Shown: positions 1-8,983 of the stretch, piece after piece
Numbering within the stretch: position 1 is the first letter of the stretch
How the letters are laid out: every line of letters begins with the position of its first letter
DNA from: Anaerolineaceae bacterium
GTDB taxonomy: Bacteria; Chloroflexota; Anaerolineae; Anaerolineales; Anaerolineaceae
Direction: 5' to 3'
DNA: 64,000 bases
NCBI GenBank assembly: GCA_030653365.1
Contig: JAURZL010000009.1
Span: forward strand, 1 to 64,000
The notes under the pieces: model-generated
Told to the model about the DNA's origin: nothing
The model's input: only the letters and a program-made list of their open reading frames with translations
Databases searched by the model: none
Position numbers and translations under genes: made by a program

Positions 1-1
1 A

Positions 2-67
2 ATCATCACCGACATTGTCACCAGCAATGGTGTCATCCACGTGATTGATACAGTTCTCCTCCCCTAA
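2..67 (+). CDS. C-terminal end of a fasciclin (FAS1) domain protein, partial
   Basis: Reading from base 2, the window opens inside a gene whose last 21 residues end NGVIHVIDTVLLP before a TAA at 65-67. This NGxIHxIDxVLLP ending is the closing strand (H2 box) of FAS1 domains, which are secreted or surface adhesion modules. Only the tail is visible, so signal peptide, domain number and anchoring are unknown. A strong terminator follows, so the gene belongs to a separate transcription unit from what comes next. Confidence 0.8.
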   Translation: MITDIVTSNGVIHVIDTVLLP

Positions 68-108
68 TAGGTTGTAAGTACAGACAGACAAAATTATTGG
101 TAGACGAG

Positions 109-134
109 ACTGCCCGCGAAAGCGGGCAGTTTTG
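109..134 (+). terminator. Rho-independent terminator after the fasciclin gene
   Basis: A perfect 9-bp stem ACTGCCCGC / GCGGGCAGT closes a GAAA tetraloop and is followed by TTTT. It lies about 40 bases after the fasciclin stop codon. Confidence 0.88.
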
Positions 135-198
135 GGTTAATCAAAATAATAAATTAAACAAATGTATAAGCTCGTTAATAGAAAAACTTGTTTTTATT

Positions 199-227
199 TT
201 ATCATTTTGGATAGAAATTTATATAAT
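199..227 (+). promoter_or_regulatory. Candidate promoter of the pterin-binding methyltransferase gene
   Basis: TTATCA (199-204) and a consensus TATAAT (222-227) are separated by 17 bases, 35 bases upstream of the proposed TTG start. The -10 is perfect and the -35 matches 4 of 6 positions. It follows a terminator, so an independent start here is expected. Confidence 0.5.
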
Positions 228-261
228 TACTGTAGGAAATAGAAGAGGAGAAAACAATCAA

Positions 262-1128
262 TTGACAACACGATTAACATCAACGAATGGGGAAGTCTGG
301 ATTGGAGAGAATCTTCCCACGGTTTTGATCAATGATCAATTACGGATCATGGATCAAGATCCGGTCATTTTCGAACAATTACAAAAAAAAGACGTGAGTA
401 GATTATTAGAAATTGCTCGTGAAGGTTTGGCAACTGGTATGGATATGGTGGATATTTTGATATTTCATCAGGAATTAGATGAAGTTGACCTTCTGCCCAG
501 AATCGCCTCGATGATTAAGAAGGAGATTGGCTGCCCGATTGCCCTCGATTCGCGAAATGTCGAAGCGCTTTCAGCTGCGTTGGAAGCCATTTCTCCAGAT
601 AAAGCACTGATCAATTCTGTTTCTGCGGAAAAACATGTATTGGAAGAAATATTGCCGGTGGCAAAAAAATATGGTGCTGCGATGGTTGGAATGCCGATTG
701 GTGATCGGTATGGTTTACCAAAAGTAGTTGAAGAACGGGTTTATGAAGCGCAGGTAATTATTACAGCCTGTGAAGAGATGGGAATTTCACGCGAGGATCT
801 GGTGATGGATGGCGTTTGCCTGGCCTCTTCTGCAGAACCGGATACATTTGAGATCACCCTGCAAACGCTCAAGCGTTTTCAGGAGGATTTGAAGGTTTCC
901 ACAATCCTGGGGATTGGCAATGCCGGATTCGGTATGCCGGATCAGACCGTGCTCGACCTGGCATATCTGATCGGTGCGATTCCCTGGGGCTTACATTCAG
1001 CCATTGTTAATCCTTCCACAGCAGGATTGGTGAAAACCGTACGGGCTATGGACTTCTTAATGAACCATGATATTGGTGGGAAACGTTATATCAATTTATG
1101 GCGATCGAGTAGGAAAAAATCGCATTAA
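262..1128 (+). CDS. Pterin-binding methyltransferase, MtrH/MeTr (DHPS-like) family
   Basis: Predicted to move a methyl group between a corrinoid protein and tetrahydrofolate (or a related pterin) in the cytoplasm, the MT2 role in corrinoid-dependent demethylation. The 288-residue product has the DHPS-like TIM-barrel layout: a strand with DILIFHQELDEVDLLPRI, then CPIALDSRNVEAL (the pterin-binding Asp), then KALINSVSAE and GMDxV-type segments, as in MtrH and acetogen methyltransferases. I chose TTG at 262 because AGAGGAG sits 11 bases upstream and the family-like sequence begins right after it; the frame is open back to 97 but that part is low-complexity and contains the promoter. The gene stands alone before the long operon. 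Methyl donor and exact pterin cannot be told from sequence; the corrinoid protein at 50719 is a possible partner. Confidence 0.75.
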   Translation: MTTRLTSTNGEVWIGENLPTVLINDQLRIMDQDPVIFEQLQKKDVSRLLEIAREGLATGMDMVDILIFHQELDEVDLLPRIASMIKKEIGCPIALDSRNVEALSAALEAISPDKALINSVSAEKHVLEEILPVAKKYGAAMVGMPIGDRYGLPKVVEERVYEAQVIITACEEMGISREDLVMDGVCLASSAEPDTFEITLQTLKRFQEDLKVSTILGIGNAGFGMPDQTVLDLAYLIGAIPWGLHSAIVNPSTAGLVKTVRAMDFLMNHDIGGKRYINLWRSSRKKSH

Positions 1129-1182
1129 ATTAAGCCATTAATCACCTTAAAAATAGTTGAATTTCAGCAAGGTTTATGTTAA

Positions 1183-1212
1183 ACTTTACATTGTAAAGTA
1201 ACACTTTACAAT
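1183..1212 (+). promoter_or_regulatory. Promoter with overlapping operator for the XRE-led operon
   Basis: A perfect 17-bp palindrome ACTTTACA-T-TGTAAAGT spans 1183-1199, and its half-site ACTTTACA recurs at 1203-1210. The palindrome contains a -35-like TTTACA (1185-1190), and TACAAT (1207-1212) lies 16 bases later, so a bound dimer would cover both promoter elements. This arrangement is typical of autorepression by small XRE proteins, and such a gene is the next one downstream. Confidence 0.65.
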
Positions 1213-1338
1213 ATTAAGTTTCAACAATCTTTTGATGGCTTGCTTGTTTTCAAAAATAATTTGAATAGCGGATTATTCATTAATCTGGTGGCTTCGGTAA
1301 ATCTTTGCATTAATTCTTATTGGCAACAGGATTTCATA

Positions 1339-1611
1339 ATGGTGGAAACAGAAATTGGACAAAAATTAAAAAAAAGACGTAGCGAATTGAATCTTTCCTT
1401 ACGCGCTTTGGCTGTCCAGACTGGTTTATCAGCTGCTTTTCTCAGCCAAATTGAGTTAGGAAAATCAAATCCATCATTGAATTCCTTACAACGGATCGCC
1501 TCCTGTTTACATGTCTCGATTAATTATTTTCTTGGGACAACTTCCGATATGAATTCAAGCAAAGGTTTTTCTCTGTCCACTCCAACCATTATTACTAAAG
1601 GAAAAGTTTGA
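1339..1611 (+). CDS. XRE-family transcriptional regulator, short form
   Basis: A 90-residue DNA-binding protein made almost entirely of one Cro/CI-type helix-turn-helix: IGQKLKKRRSELNLSLRAL, then AVQTGLSAAFLSQIELGKS, then NPSLNSLQRIASCLHVSINYFLG. Close relatives usually carry a C-terminal cupin sensor; here only about 24 residues follow the HTH, so the effector domain is absent. The ATG at 1339 is preferred because the frame upstream lacks HTH-like sequence. Its TGA overlaps the next ATG (TGATG at 1609), so it is translationally coupled to the GH31 gene and heads the operon. It probably binds the palindrome at 1183-1210. Confidence 0.8.
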   Translation: MVETEIGQKLKKRRSELNLSLRALAVQTGLSAAFLSQIELGKSNPSLNSLQRIASCLHVSINYFLGTTSDMNSSKGFSLSTPTIITKGKV

Positions 1612-4058
1612 TGAAACAAAATATTGATTGGAAAAGCATTGCAGAACCCCTGGATGTGACAAATGTCTATGCACCGCGTCATTACATTCGCTCCTGGATA
1701 TCGTTTCAAAAAATTGACTCAGGCGTTATTTTTAACTGTAAAATGGCCAATGGTGAATTTCTTGATTATTATGTTGATGTGATCGACGCAGATGTTTTCC
1801 GAATGCGGATGAATCCACAAGGAGTGATTGAGTGTGGATCTGATATGCTGGTTCGTTGCGACTTTCCAGCATCCCCGTTTACCTTAATTGAAAAAGATGA
1901 TGTTCTCATCCTTTCCACCGAACGAATGCGGATTGAATTTCCACGTAACTGGCAGGTGACTGCTTATGATGATCCTTCACCCGGTAAGGGTCACATTTTT
2001 TACCAGGAAAGCACCGATGACCGGGCTTATGGTCCTGGATTTGAGGTACCACCCACTGGATTTGAGGTCAGTGAAGCGGGTGATTATTTTGTTCGCCAGA
2101 GTGTTGCCATTCGACCCGGTGAATCGTTTTATGGCTTGGGTGAAAAATTTACCAGCCTGGATAAATGGAAGCATGAGATTCCTTTGTGGGCTGTTGACAG
2201 CGGTAATGTGAGTACTTCCCGCTCCTACAAAAATGTGCCCTTAATATTATGCAGTTCAGGATATGCACTTTTCATTCATTCCTCTTACCCCATGCTCTTT
2301 CGCATGGGAAGTGAATCCTCTGTCAGTTACTCCATCCATCTGCGCGATTCTCAGCTGGATATGTTCTTAATTTATGGACCCAGTTACAAACATATTCTTA
2401 AACGTTATTCTGAACTAACCGGTTTCGCCCCGATACCGCCCAAATGGTCATTTGGCTTCTGGATTTCCAGGGCAGGATATCGATCCCGCGGAGAAGTGGA
2501 AGAGGTCATCACTGAAATGCGTAAACGCGGATTTCCCTGTGATGTTCTGCATCTGGATCCCTGGTGGATGGGCGAAGGACCCTGGTGTCATTATGAATGG
2601 GATGAGACTAAATTTCCCAAACCGGATGAGATGATGAGCTGGATGCGTGAACAGGGTGTACGAACCTGCTTGTGGATACATCCATATGTTCCGAAAAGTA
2701 ACCCACTATATAAAGAAGGAAATGCGTTGGGGGTTTTTGTTAAAGATAAAAACGGGGATGACTGCAATGTAATGGAAGCTTTCTCGAGTGATCGTGAAGG
2801 TCTGGCTGCGGTTGATTTCACCAACCCGGCAGCATGTGAATGGTGGCAAGGAAAATTAGAAAAATTAATTCACCTCGGGACGGTGGTATTTAAGACGGAT
2901 TTTGGAGAACAGGCACCGATCGATGGTCTTTATCACGATGGCCGCAACGGCCTGGAAATGCACAACCTATATCCATTGCTTTATAATCGCACAGCTTTTG
3001 AATTAACCAAAAGGAAATTTGGCAGAGGGTTGGTGTGGGGTCGCTCCGCTTATGCAGGCTCTCAACGATATCCTGTTCAGTGGGGTGGTGATAGTTATTC
3101 CACTTTGAATCAATTAGCCTGTCAGGTGCGTGCGATGTTGGGGTATGGTTTGTCTGGTGTTCCCTTCAGCAGTCATGATGTGGGCGGATTTGATTATTCA
3201 CCCCATTTCTTTGATGATTGTTTCCATGTGGATTTCAATGAGTCCTACAAGGAAGAAGTTAAAGATTCTTATCCCAAGGATGAAGTGGTCTATGCGCGCT
3301 GGATGCAGGTCGGTGTCTTCTCCTCGCATGTTCGTGCACACGGAAAACAGGCTCGTGAACCCTGGACATTTGGCGAAGAAGTGGAGCAAATTTCATTAAA
3401 ATACTTAAAACTCCGTTATCGCCTGCTTCCTTATATTTATACGCAAGCTGTTCTCAGCACCCGTACTGGAATACCGATGACACGACCCATGCTCCTGGAA
3501 TTTCAAGATGATCCAACCACACAGAGGATCGATTTGCAATATATGTTTGGTGATAGTTTTCTGGTGGCGCCTGTGTTGACCCGTGATGGACGCACACAGG
3601 TGTATTTACCTGCCGGCAACTGGGTGGATTACTGGACGAAAGAAATTCTCTCCGGACCAGTCTGGGTCACGATGGATGTTCCGTTGGATACGTTACCCCT
3701 CTGGGTGCGTGGCGGAGAGATCATCCCCATGGGACCGGAAATGGATTATGTCGAACAAAAGACCTTCGATCCGCTGACTATCGAAATTTATTCTCCAGAA
3801 GGAGAAAGAAGAATTTTGATTGAAGATGAAGATAAAGAACCAATTGAGGTCAGTTACCATCGAATAGGTCTGCATCTGGAAGTTCGGGTTGGGAAAGCTC
3901 CAGGCCGGGTTGAGTTGGTGCTTATTGGTGAAAAAGTAAAAGCTGCCTGGCAGTATGAAAAAGCACTTGACCTGGAAAGCCAGCCTTCTGGTATCCGTGT
4001 TTCCTTCGATGGGCGTTCTGGCGGTGTTGTTGTTTTCGAATTGGAGAGCAAAGCATGA
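1611..4058 (+). CDS. Glycoside hydrolase family 31, alpha-xylosidase (YicI) type
   Basis: An 815-residue retaining alpha-glycosidase expected to release alpha-linked xylose or glucose from short saccharides. The catalytic barrel starts near residue 275 (PPKWSFGFWISRAGYRSR). The nucleophile Asp lies in VFKTDFGEQAP, the KTDFGE form characteristic of YicI-type alpha-xylosidases, and the acid/base Asp in QRYPVQWGGDSYS. No signal peptide is visible, so it is probably cytoplasmic. The start overlaps the XRE stop and its own stop overlaps the hydantoinase start (ATGA), so it is part of the operon. A glycosidase at the head of a nitrogen-ring catabolic operon is odd and hints at a glycosylated substrate; alpha-glucosidase activity is the main alternative. 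Confidence 0.88.
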   Translation: MKQNIDWKSIAEPLDVTNVYAPRHYIRSWISFQKIDSGVIFNCKMANGEFLDYYVDVIDADVFRMRMNPQGVIECGSDMLVRCDFPASPFTLIEKDDVLILSTERMRIEFPRNWQVTAYDDPSPGKGHIFYQESTDDRAYGPGFEVPPTGFEVSEAGDYFVRQSVAIRPGESFYGLGEKFTSLDKWKHEIPLWAVDSGNVSTSRSYKNVPLILCSSGYALFIHSSYPMLFRMGSESSVSYSIHLRDSQLDMFLIYGPSYKHILKRYSELTGFAPIPPKWSFGFWISRAGYRSRGEVEEVITEMRKRGFPCDVLHLDPWWMGEGPWCHYEWDETKFPKPDEMMSWMREQGVRTCLWIHPYVPKSNPLYKEGNALGVFVKDKNGDDCNVMEAFSSDREGLAAVDFTNPAACEWWQGKLEKLIHLGTVVFKTDFGEQAPIDGLYHDGRNGLEMHNLYPLLYNRTAFELTKRKFGRGLVWGRSAYAGSQRYPVQWGGDSYSTLNQLACQVRAMLGYGLSGVPFSSHDVGGFDYSPHFFDDCFHVDFNESYKEEVKDSYPKDEVVYARWMQVGVFSSHVRAHGKQAREPWTFGEEVEQISLKYLKLRYRLLPYIYTQAVLSTRTGIPMTRPMLLEFQDDPTTQRIDLQYMFGDSFLVAPVLTRDGRTQVYLPAGNWVDYWTKEILSGPVWVTMDVPLDTLPLWVRGGEIIPMGPEMDYVEQKTFDPLTIEIYSPEGERRILIEDEDKEPIEVSYHRIGLHLEVRVGKAPGRVELVLIGEKVKAAWQYEKALDLESQPSGIRVSFDGRSGGVVVFELESKA

Positions 4059-5437
4059 TGAATTTTGATCTTGTCATCCATAATGGAACCATCGTGAGCG
4101 AATCTGGCTCACAACTGGCCGATCTGGGAATTAAGGATGGCAGGATTGCAGCCATTGGACTCAACCTGACCGGTAAAGAGGTCATTGATGCCAGTGGTCT
4201 GTTGGTGATTCCTGGTGGTGTGGACCCACATGTTCACCTGAATATGCCGACAGCCACCACAATTACCAGCGAAGATTGGTTCTCCGGTACACTGGCAGCT
4301 GCCTATGGTGGTACGACTACCATCCTCGATTTTGTCGAACCACTACCAGGAGAAACTTTAAAAGAAGCTTTGCAAGCACGTAAGGGTGAAGCAGCCGGAC
4401 AGACCTGGTTGGATTACGGTCTGCATATGACCATCTCTGATTCTGAAAAGATTCCTGAGATTAAATCTCTCGTTGAGGAAGGTGTTTCTTCCTTTAAAAT
4501 ATACACAACCTATGGCGACATGCAGCTGAACGATTATGAGATCGTTGCTGTTCTGGACGCCGTGAAAACCATTAACGGAATCGTAATGGTGCATGCTGAA
4601 AATGATGCGATCGTCAAACATGCAACCAGAAATCTTGTTAAAGATGAGAAGTTAGCAGCACAATGGCATCCTCACAGCCGACCTGCGCTGGCAGAAGTGG
4701 AAGCCGTACAACGGATGATTTATCTGGCACGGGTTTCCGGTGCCAATCTTTATCTGGTGCATCTCTCCACGCGAGGTGCGGTAGCAGCAGCCGGGCAAGC
4801 GCTTGAACAGGGACAGAATCTGGTGGCAGAGACCTGTCCGCAATATCTGCTGCTCAACCGCGAGCGTTATCAGAATGAAGATTCGGAAGTTGCTGCCGGT
4901 TTTGTGTGTTCCCCACCCTTACGATCACCCGGTGATCAGCAGGCGATCTGGCATGCCTTGCGGCAGAAAACGGTGTTAAGTATTGGTAGTGATCACTGTG
5001 CCTTCAATATTCACACCCAAAAGCAGGCCGGACTAAGCGACTTTCGCACGATACCTGGAGGAATTCCGGGAATTGAACTGCGTTATCCTTTGTTGTATCA
5101 TTTTGGTGTACGTTCCGGGATGCTCAGCCTTGAACAATGGGTTACCATTTGCAGTACGAACCCCGCCAAATCATTTGGCATCTGGCCACAAAAAGGAAGT
5201 TTGATGGTAGGTGCGGATGCTGATCTGGTCTTGTTTGACCCTGCTAAAGAATTCAGCGTGAATGTCGAGAACCTGCATGAAAAAGTGGACTACACTCCGT
5301 ACGACAATTTTACATTAATCGGATTCCCGGTTATGACCATCCTTAAAGGAAAGAAGTTGATCGAGAATGGTGTATTACGTGAAAGTGTGCCTACGGGAAC
5401 ATTTTTGAAATGTGGTTCACCCATTATTCCAAATTAA
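4055..5437 (+). CDS. hydA: Dihydropyrimidinase / D-hydantoinase family cyclic amidohydrolase
   Basis: A 460-residue binuclear zinc enzyme that opens cyclic ureides such as hydantoins or dihydropyrimidines to N-carbamoyl amino acids. The metal site is complete: GGVDPHVHLNM (two His), SFKIYTTYG (the Lys that is carboxylated), VMVHAEND and LVHLSTRGA (two His) and SIGSDHCAF (Asp). Length and motif order are normal for the family, which includes E. coli YgeZ/HyuA. The start overlaps the GH31 stop by four bases. An M20 hydrolase that could remove the carbamoyl group (16728) and a carbamoyltransferase (17975) occur later in the same run, so a ring-opening and carbamoyl-recovery sequence is likely. 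Natural substrate unknown. Confidence 0.88.
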   Translation: MMNFDLVIHNGTIVSESGSQLADLGIKDGRIAAIGLNLTGKEVIDASGLLVIPGGVDPHVHLNMPTATTITSEDWFSGTLAAAYGGTTTILDFVEPLPGETLKEALQARKGEAAGQTWLDYGLHMTISDSEKIPEIKSLVEEGVSSFKIYTTYGDMQLNDYEIVAVLDAVKTINGIVMVHAENDAIVKHATRNLVKDEKLAAQWHPHSRPALAEVEAVQRMIYLARVSGANLYLVHLSTRGAVAAAGQALEQGQNLVAETCPQYLLLNRERYQNEDSEVAAGFVCSPPLRSPGDQQAIWHALRQKTVLSIGSDHCAFNIHTQKQAGLSDFRTIPGGIPGIELRYPLLYHFGVRSGMLSLEQWVTICSTNPAKSFGIWPQKGSLMVGADADLVLFDPAKEFSVNVENLHEKVDYTPYDNFTLIGFPVMTILKGKKLIENGVLRESVPTGTFLKCGSPIIPN

Positions 5438-5490
5438 ATAAGTAGACAAATATGAACATGACAATCAATCAAAACACAGAGGAAGTGCAA

Positions 5491-6822
5491 ATGGATAAAA
5501 AAGGTGTATTGATTTTCCCCCAATGGCTGGTAACAGTTGCCCTTGAATCACCCAAGAATGGGTATGGTGTTAGGGTTTTGGATGGTCAATTTGACGCAGT
5601 TGGAACCAGAGAAGATTTATTAGCTCAATATCCAGATGATGGGATTTGGGAACGACCGGATCAGGTTTTAATCCCTGGTTTTGTGGACGCACATACCCAT
5701 TTATATGGCGTTCTGGCCCATGGTATCCCCTTGAGTAAAGCTCCAGATGGTTTTATGCCATTTCTGGAGGATTTCTGGTGGCCATTGGTGGAGGATCAGC
5801 TTGATTCGGAATTGGTCAACACCGCCACCGACTGGAATTGTTCTCAAATGCTGCGTTCCGGGGTAACATCTTTCTATGATTGCACCGAAGGACCCTATGC
5901 ACTACCGGGAGTTCTAACCCAACAGGCTGAAATTGTAAAGAAATGGGGATTGCGCGGTATTCTTTCATTCGAGGCAACAGAGAGAGTCAGTAAAGAGAAC
6001 GGTGTTTTGGGTCTCCAGGAAAATTTGGATATGATCAAATGGGGTAAACAGGATAATGGATTAGTGCAAGGTATTATGTGTTTTCACACCACTTTTACCT
6101 GCTCCGATGAATTTATTTTGAAGGCATTTGCTTTGGCAAAGGAACACGATGTTTTAACACACATGCATTGTTCCGAAGGACATTACGAACCGCAAGCTAT
6201 GCTGGCACGCAATGGACTGCGCACGATTGAACATTATGATGCATTAGGCGTTTTGGGACCTGAGATGCTGGTCTCTCAATGTGTTCAGATAAGCGAGAAT
6301 GAGATTAATTTACTGGCAAAACGGGGTGCCAGGGTGACCAGTATGCCACTTTCCAATTGTGAAGTTGGGGGCGGTATCGCCCCCCTGCCTGAACTTACTG
6401 CTGCGGGGATAACTCTTGGTTTGGGTTCTGACGGTTATATAACGGACTTCTTTGAAGTGATGCGCGGTGCTTTCCTGATTCATAAAGCAGCGCACACCGA
6501 TCCGCGGGTGATGCCTGCGAACCTGGTCTGGCATCTGGCAACAGCTGGGGGTGCGAAGGCAATCGGGATGGAAAAATTGGGGTGTGTGGTGCCTGGCTGG
6601 AAAGCGGATTTCATGCTGGTTAAAACTGTCTTACCAACCCCATTAAGTGAACATAACCTTTTTGAGCAACTTTTATTGTATTGTAATGCCTCGCACGTTG
6701 ATACTGTTGTCGTGGCTGGTCAAGTAAAAAAAGCAAACGGTATCGTATTGGATGCCGATATGGACAACCTGAGATTGAAAACACAACAGGCAGCCAAGCG
6801 ACTCTGGCAAAAAGCTGCTTGA
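5491..6822 (+). CDS. Amidohydrolase-superfamily aminohydrolase (TRZ/ATZ/SsnA-like)
   Basis: A 443-residue metal-dependent deaminase or chlorohydrolase-type enzyme. Visible metal ligands are VDAHTHLYG, LTHMHCSEGHYE and LGLGSDGYITDFFE; the first and last residues form the small beta-sandwich seen in this family. Superfamily members deaminate guanine, cytosine, methylthioadenosine and triazines. I chose ATG 5491 because GAGGAA precedes it at normal spacing; an in-frame ATG at 5452 would add 13 residues. It sits between the hydantoinase and the dehydrogenase genes. Only about family-level resemblance to the second amidohydrolase of the operon (11839) is evident, so two successive deaminations or two different substrates are possible. 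Confidence 0.78.
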   Translation: MDKKGVLIFPQWLVTVALESPKNGYGVRVLDGQFDAVGTREDLLAQYPDDGIWERPDQVLIPGFVDAHTHLYGVLAHGIPLSKAPDGFMPFLEDFWWPLVEDQLDSELVNTATDWNCSQMLRSGVTSFYDCTEGPYALPGVLTQQAEIVKKWGLRGILSFEATERVSKENGVLGLQENLDMIKWGKQDNGLVQGIMCFHTTFTCSDEFILKAFALAKEHDVLTHMHCSEGHYEPQAMLARNGLRTIEHYDALGVLGPEMLVSQCVQISENEINLLAKRGARVTSMPLSNCEVGGGIAPLPELTAAGITLGLGSDGYITDFFEVMRGAFLIHKAAHTDPRVMPANLVWHLATAGGAKAIGMEKLGCVVPGWKADFMLVKTVLPTPLSEHNLFEQLLLYCNASHVDTVVVAGQVKKANGIVLDADMDNLRLKTQQAAKRLWQKAA

Positions 6823-6846
6823 TTTTATGACAGACGAAGGAAAAAT

Positions 6847-7863
6847 ATGAGAACTGGACCTGAAGCAAAAGAAATGAAGGAACTCTATGCAAGCGATTTG
6901 CTGGCGGAATTCTTCCGCCGGATGACCTTGGTGCGGGAGTTTGAGTTACGGGCGATCGAAGAACGACGCGGAGGTTTGATCCCTGGCTTTATCCATTCCT
7001 GTGTTGGGCAGGAAGCAACCGCTGTGGGAGCCTGTATGGCACTCAATCAGGAAGATGTGATTACCAGTACCCATCGAGGTCATGGTCACTTGATCGGCAA
7101 GGGTGGCGACCCCAAATACATGATGGCAGAACTGGCTGCCCGTAGTCCTGGATATTGTAACGGCCGGGGTGGGTCATTACATATTGCTGATTTCACCTTG
7201 GGAATCCTGGGTGCGAACGGCATTGTGGGTGGTGGATTACCAATGGCGACCGGTGCTGCACTGGGTTTCCAGATGCGCAAAGAGAAACGAGTTGCACTGG
7301 CATTCTTTGGAGATGGTGCTACCAATGAAGGTTCCTTCCATGAAGCCGCCAATCAGGCTGGCGTATGGAAATTACCGGTGATTTTCTTCCTGGAAAACAA
7401 CCTGTATGGTGAAGGTACAGCCATGCGGCGTTGTACACCTATCGATGATTTGGCAATTCGTGCACAGGGTTATGGTTTTCCGGGCGTGATTGTTGATGGA
7501 AATGATATTTTGGCTGTCTATGAAGCTGTGCGAGAAGCTCGTGGACGGGCAATTGCCGGCGAAGGTCCGACAATGATTGAAGCCAAAACCTATCGATATC
7601 GCGGTCATTATGAAGGTGATCCACAGGTATATCGAACACAGGAAGAAATTCAATCCTGGCAGAGAAAAGATGCTATCGTCCGCTTCCGTGCCAAATTGGT
7701 GGATTCGGGCTTATTTGATGATGGTGACCTGGAAGAGATTCAGGGTTCAGTGATTGAACAATTGGATGAAGCGGTTGCTTTTGCTGCGTCCGCGGAAAAA
7801 CCTGCTGTGGAAGATGCACTGGCAGGCGTTTATGCAGACACCCACAATGGTCTGGTATTTTAG
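6847..7863 (+). CDS. 2-oxoacid (pyruvate/acetoin) dehydrogenase E1 component, alpha subunit
   Basis: The thiamine-diphosphate-binding half of a 2-oxoacid dehydrogenase E1 (338 residues). The ThDP motif GDGATNEGSFHEAANQAG runs into the conserved VIFFLENNLYGEGT, and RGGSLHIADF and YRYRGHYEGDP match the PdhA/AcoA family. It is followed after 17 bases by the beta subunit and then E2. The sequence alone does not separate pyruvate, acetoin and branched-chain types. The operon context suggests it oxidatively decarboxylates (or cleaves) an oxo-acid or acyloin product of ring degradation to an acyl-CoA. No E3 gene is in the window. Confidence 0.85.
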   Translation: MRTGPEAKEMKELYASDLLAEFFRRMTLVREFELRAIEERRGGLIPGFIHSCVGQEATAVGACMALNQEDVITSTHRGHGHLIGKGGDPKYMMAELAARSPGYCNGRGGSLHIADFTLGILGANGIVGGGLPMATGAALGFQMRKEKRVALAFFGDGATNEGSFHEAANQAGVWKLPVIFFLENNLYGEGTAMRRCTPIDDLAIRAQGYGFPGVIVDGNDILAVYEAVREARGRAIAGEGPTMIEAKTYRYRGHYEGDPQVYRTQEEIQSWQRKDAIVRFRAKLVDSGLFDDGDLEEIQGSVIEQLDEAVAFAASAEKPAVEDALAGVYADTHNGLVF

Positions 7864-7880
7864 GAAAAAGGCAGGAAAGC

Positions 7881-8876
7881 ATGCGAGAAATTACGTACTC
7901 TGAAGCAATTCGTGAAGCAATGGTAGAAGAAATGCGCGCTGACACCTCCGTCTTTTTGATGGGTGAGGATGTTGGTGTGTTTAATGGTGTCTGGGGTGTA
8001 TCCCATGACATGCTGGCAGAATTTGGACATGAAAGAATCCGGGATACCGCCATCTCCGAGATCAATATTATCGGCAGCGGTTTGGGAGCAGCCCTGGTGG
8101 GTATGCGCCCGATTGTGGAAATCATGTTTGGTGATTTTTTGATGTGTGCTGGCGATCAGTTAGTTAATCAGGTTGCCAAAGCGCGGTTTATGAGTGGTGG
8201 TAAAGCCAACGTACCGCTGACCATTCGCGTAACCACTGGAGCACCGGGTTCTTCCGGAGCTCAACATTCACAGAGCCCTGAATCCTGGTTTATGAACGTG
8301 CCTGGATTAAAAATTGTGACACCTTCTACTCCGGCAGATGCCAAAGGTTTGTTAAAAACAGCGATCCGTGGTGAGGATCCAGTCTTGTTTTTTGAACCGA
8401 AAATGTTATATGCAATGACAGGACCCGTTCCGGAAGATCCGGATTTCATGGTTCCATTTGGTGTAGCATCTGTTTTACGGGAAGGCAAAGACGTCACCAT
8501 CATTGGAGTCGGCATCATGGTACAGAAAGCCTTGTCGGCTGCCAAAAAATTGGCAAGCCAGGGAATTGAAGCTGAAGTCATTGACCCACGCACACTGGTC
8601 CCATTGGATAAAGATACATTAATCAAATCGGTAGCCAAAACAGGGCGGGTGGTGATTGTCCATGAAGCTCATCGTCGGGCTGGACCAGGTGCAGAAATCG
8701 CAGCCATGCTGGCAGAAGAAGCGATCGAATATCTGGATGGACCCATCATCCGAATTGGAGCAATGAATGTTCCCTTGCCTTACAGTCCGGAACTGGAAAA
8801 CCATGTGTTGCCGAATGAGAATGATATCGTGCAGGCTGCATTGAAATTGTGTGGAAAAGTATCTATTCAATCATAA
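7881..8876 (+). CDS. 2-oxoacid (pyruvate/acetoin) dehydrogenase E1 component, beta subunit
   Basis: A 331-residue transketolase-like beta subunit that completes the E1 heterotetramer. Hallmarks are ITYSEAIREAMVEEM at the start, MGEDVGVFNGVWGV (glutamate region that activates ThDP), TTGAPGSSGAQHSQSPE, and the C-terminal RVVIVHEAHRRAGPGAEIAA. Length is typical of AcoB/PdhB. GGAAAG gives a good ribosome site before ATG 7881. A hairpin (8882-8922) separates it from E2, which could set subunit ratios. Confidence 0.87.
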   Translation: MREITYSEAIREAMVEEMRADTSVFLMGEDVGVFNGVWGVSHDMLAEFGHERIRDTAISEINIIGSGLGAALVGMRPIVEIMFGDFLMCAGDQLVNQVAKARFMSGGKANVPLTIRVTTGAPGSSGAQHSQSPESWFMNVPGLKIVTPSTPADAKGLLKTAIRGEDPVLFFEPKMLYAMTGPVPEDPDFMVPFGVASVLREGKDVTIIGVGIMVQKALSAAKKLASQGIEAEVIDPRTLVPLDKDTLIKSVAKTGRVVIVHEAHRRAGPGAEIAAMLAEEAIEYLDGPIIRIGAMNVPLPYSPELENHVLPNENDIVQAALKLCGKVSIQS

Positions 8877-8881
8877 GTGAA

Positions 8882-8922
8882 CTGGGTGTTTTTTTGGCGG
8901 GAATTCCTGCCAAAAACACCCA
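8882..8922 (+). other. Intra-operon hairpin between E1-beta and E2
   Basis: GGGTGTTTTT(TT)GGC ... GCC-AAAAACACCC pair across a short AATTC-containing loop with a two-base bulge. No T-run follows, so it is more likely an mRNA stabiliser or partial attenuator than a full terminator. A related GGTGTTTG/CAAACACC hairpin occurs later in the same run at 19006-19037. Confidence 0.55.
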
Positions 8923-8983
8923 ACTACCCTGATTTATGGAAATGACTTGGAAAAGTATAAAAAAGGAAGTCGATGGTGATCCG

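Noticed and set aside
97..261. Upstream extension of the pterin-binding methyltransferase frame
   Set aside because: It contains the terminator right arm and a probable promoter, has biased AT-rich translation and no family similarity; the TTG at 262 has a ribosome site.
7673..8125. 150-codon minus-strand frame spanning the E1-alpha/E1-beta junction
   Set aside because: Crosses two confident genes in antisense and shows no family similarity.
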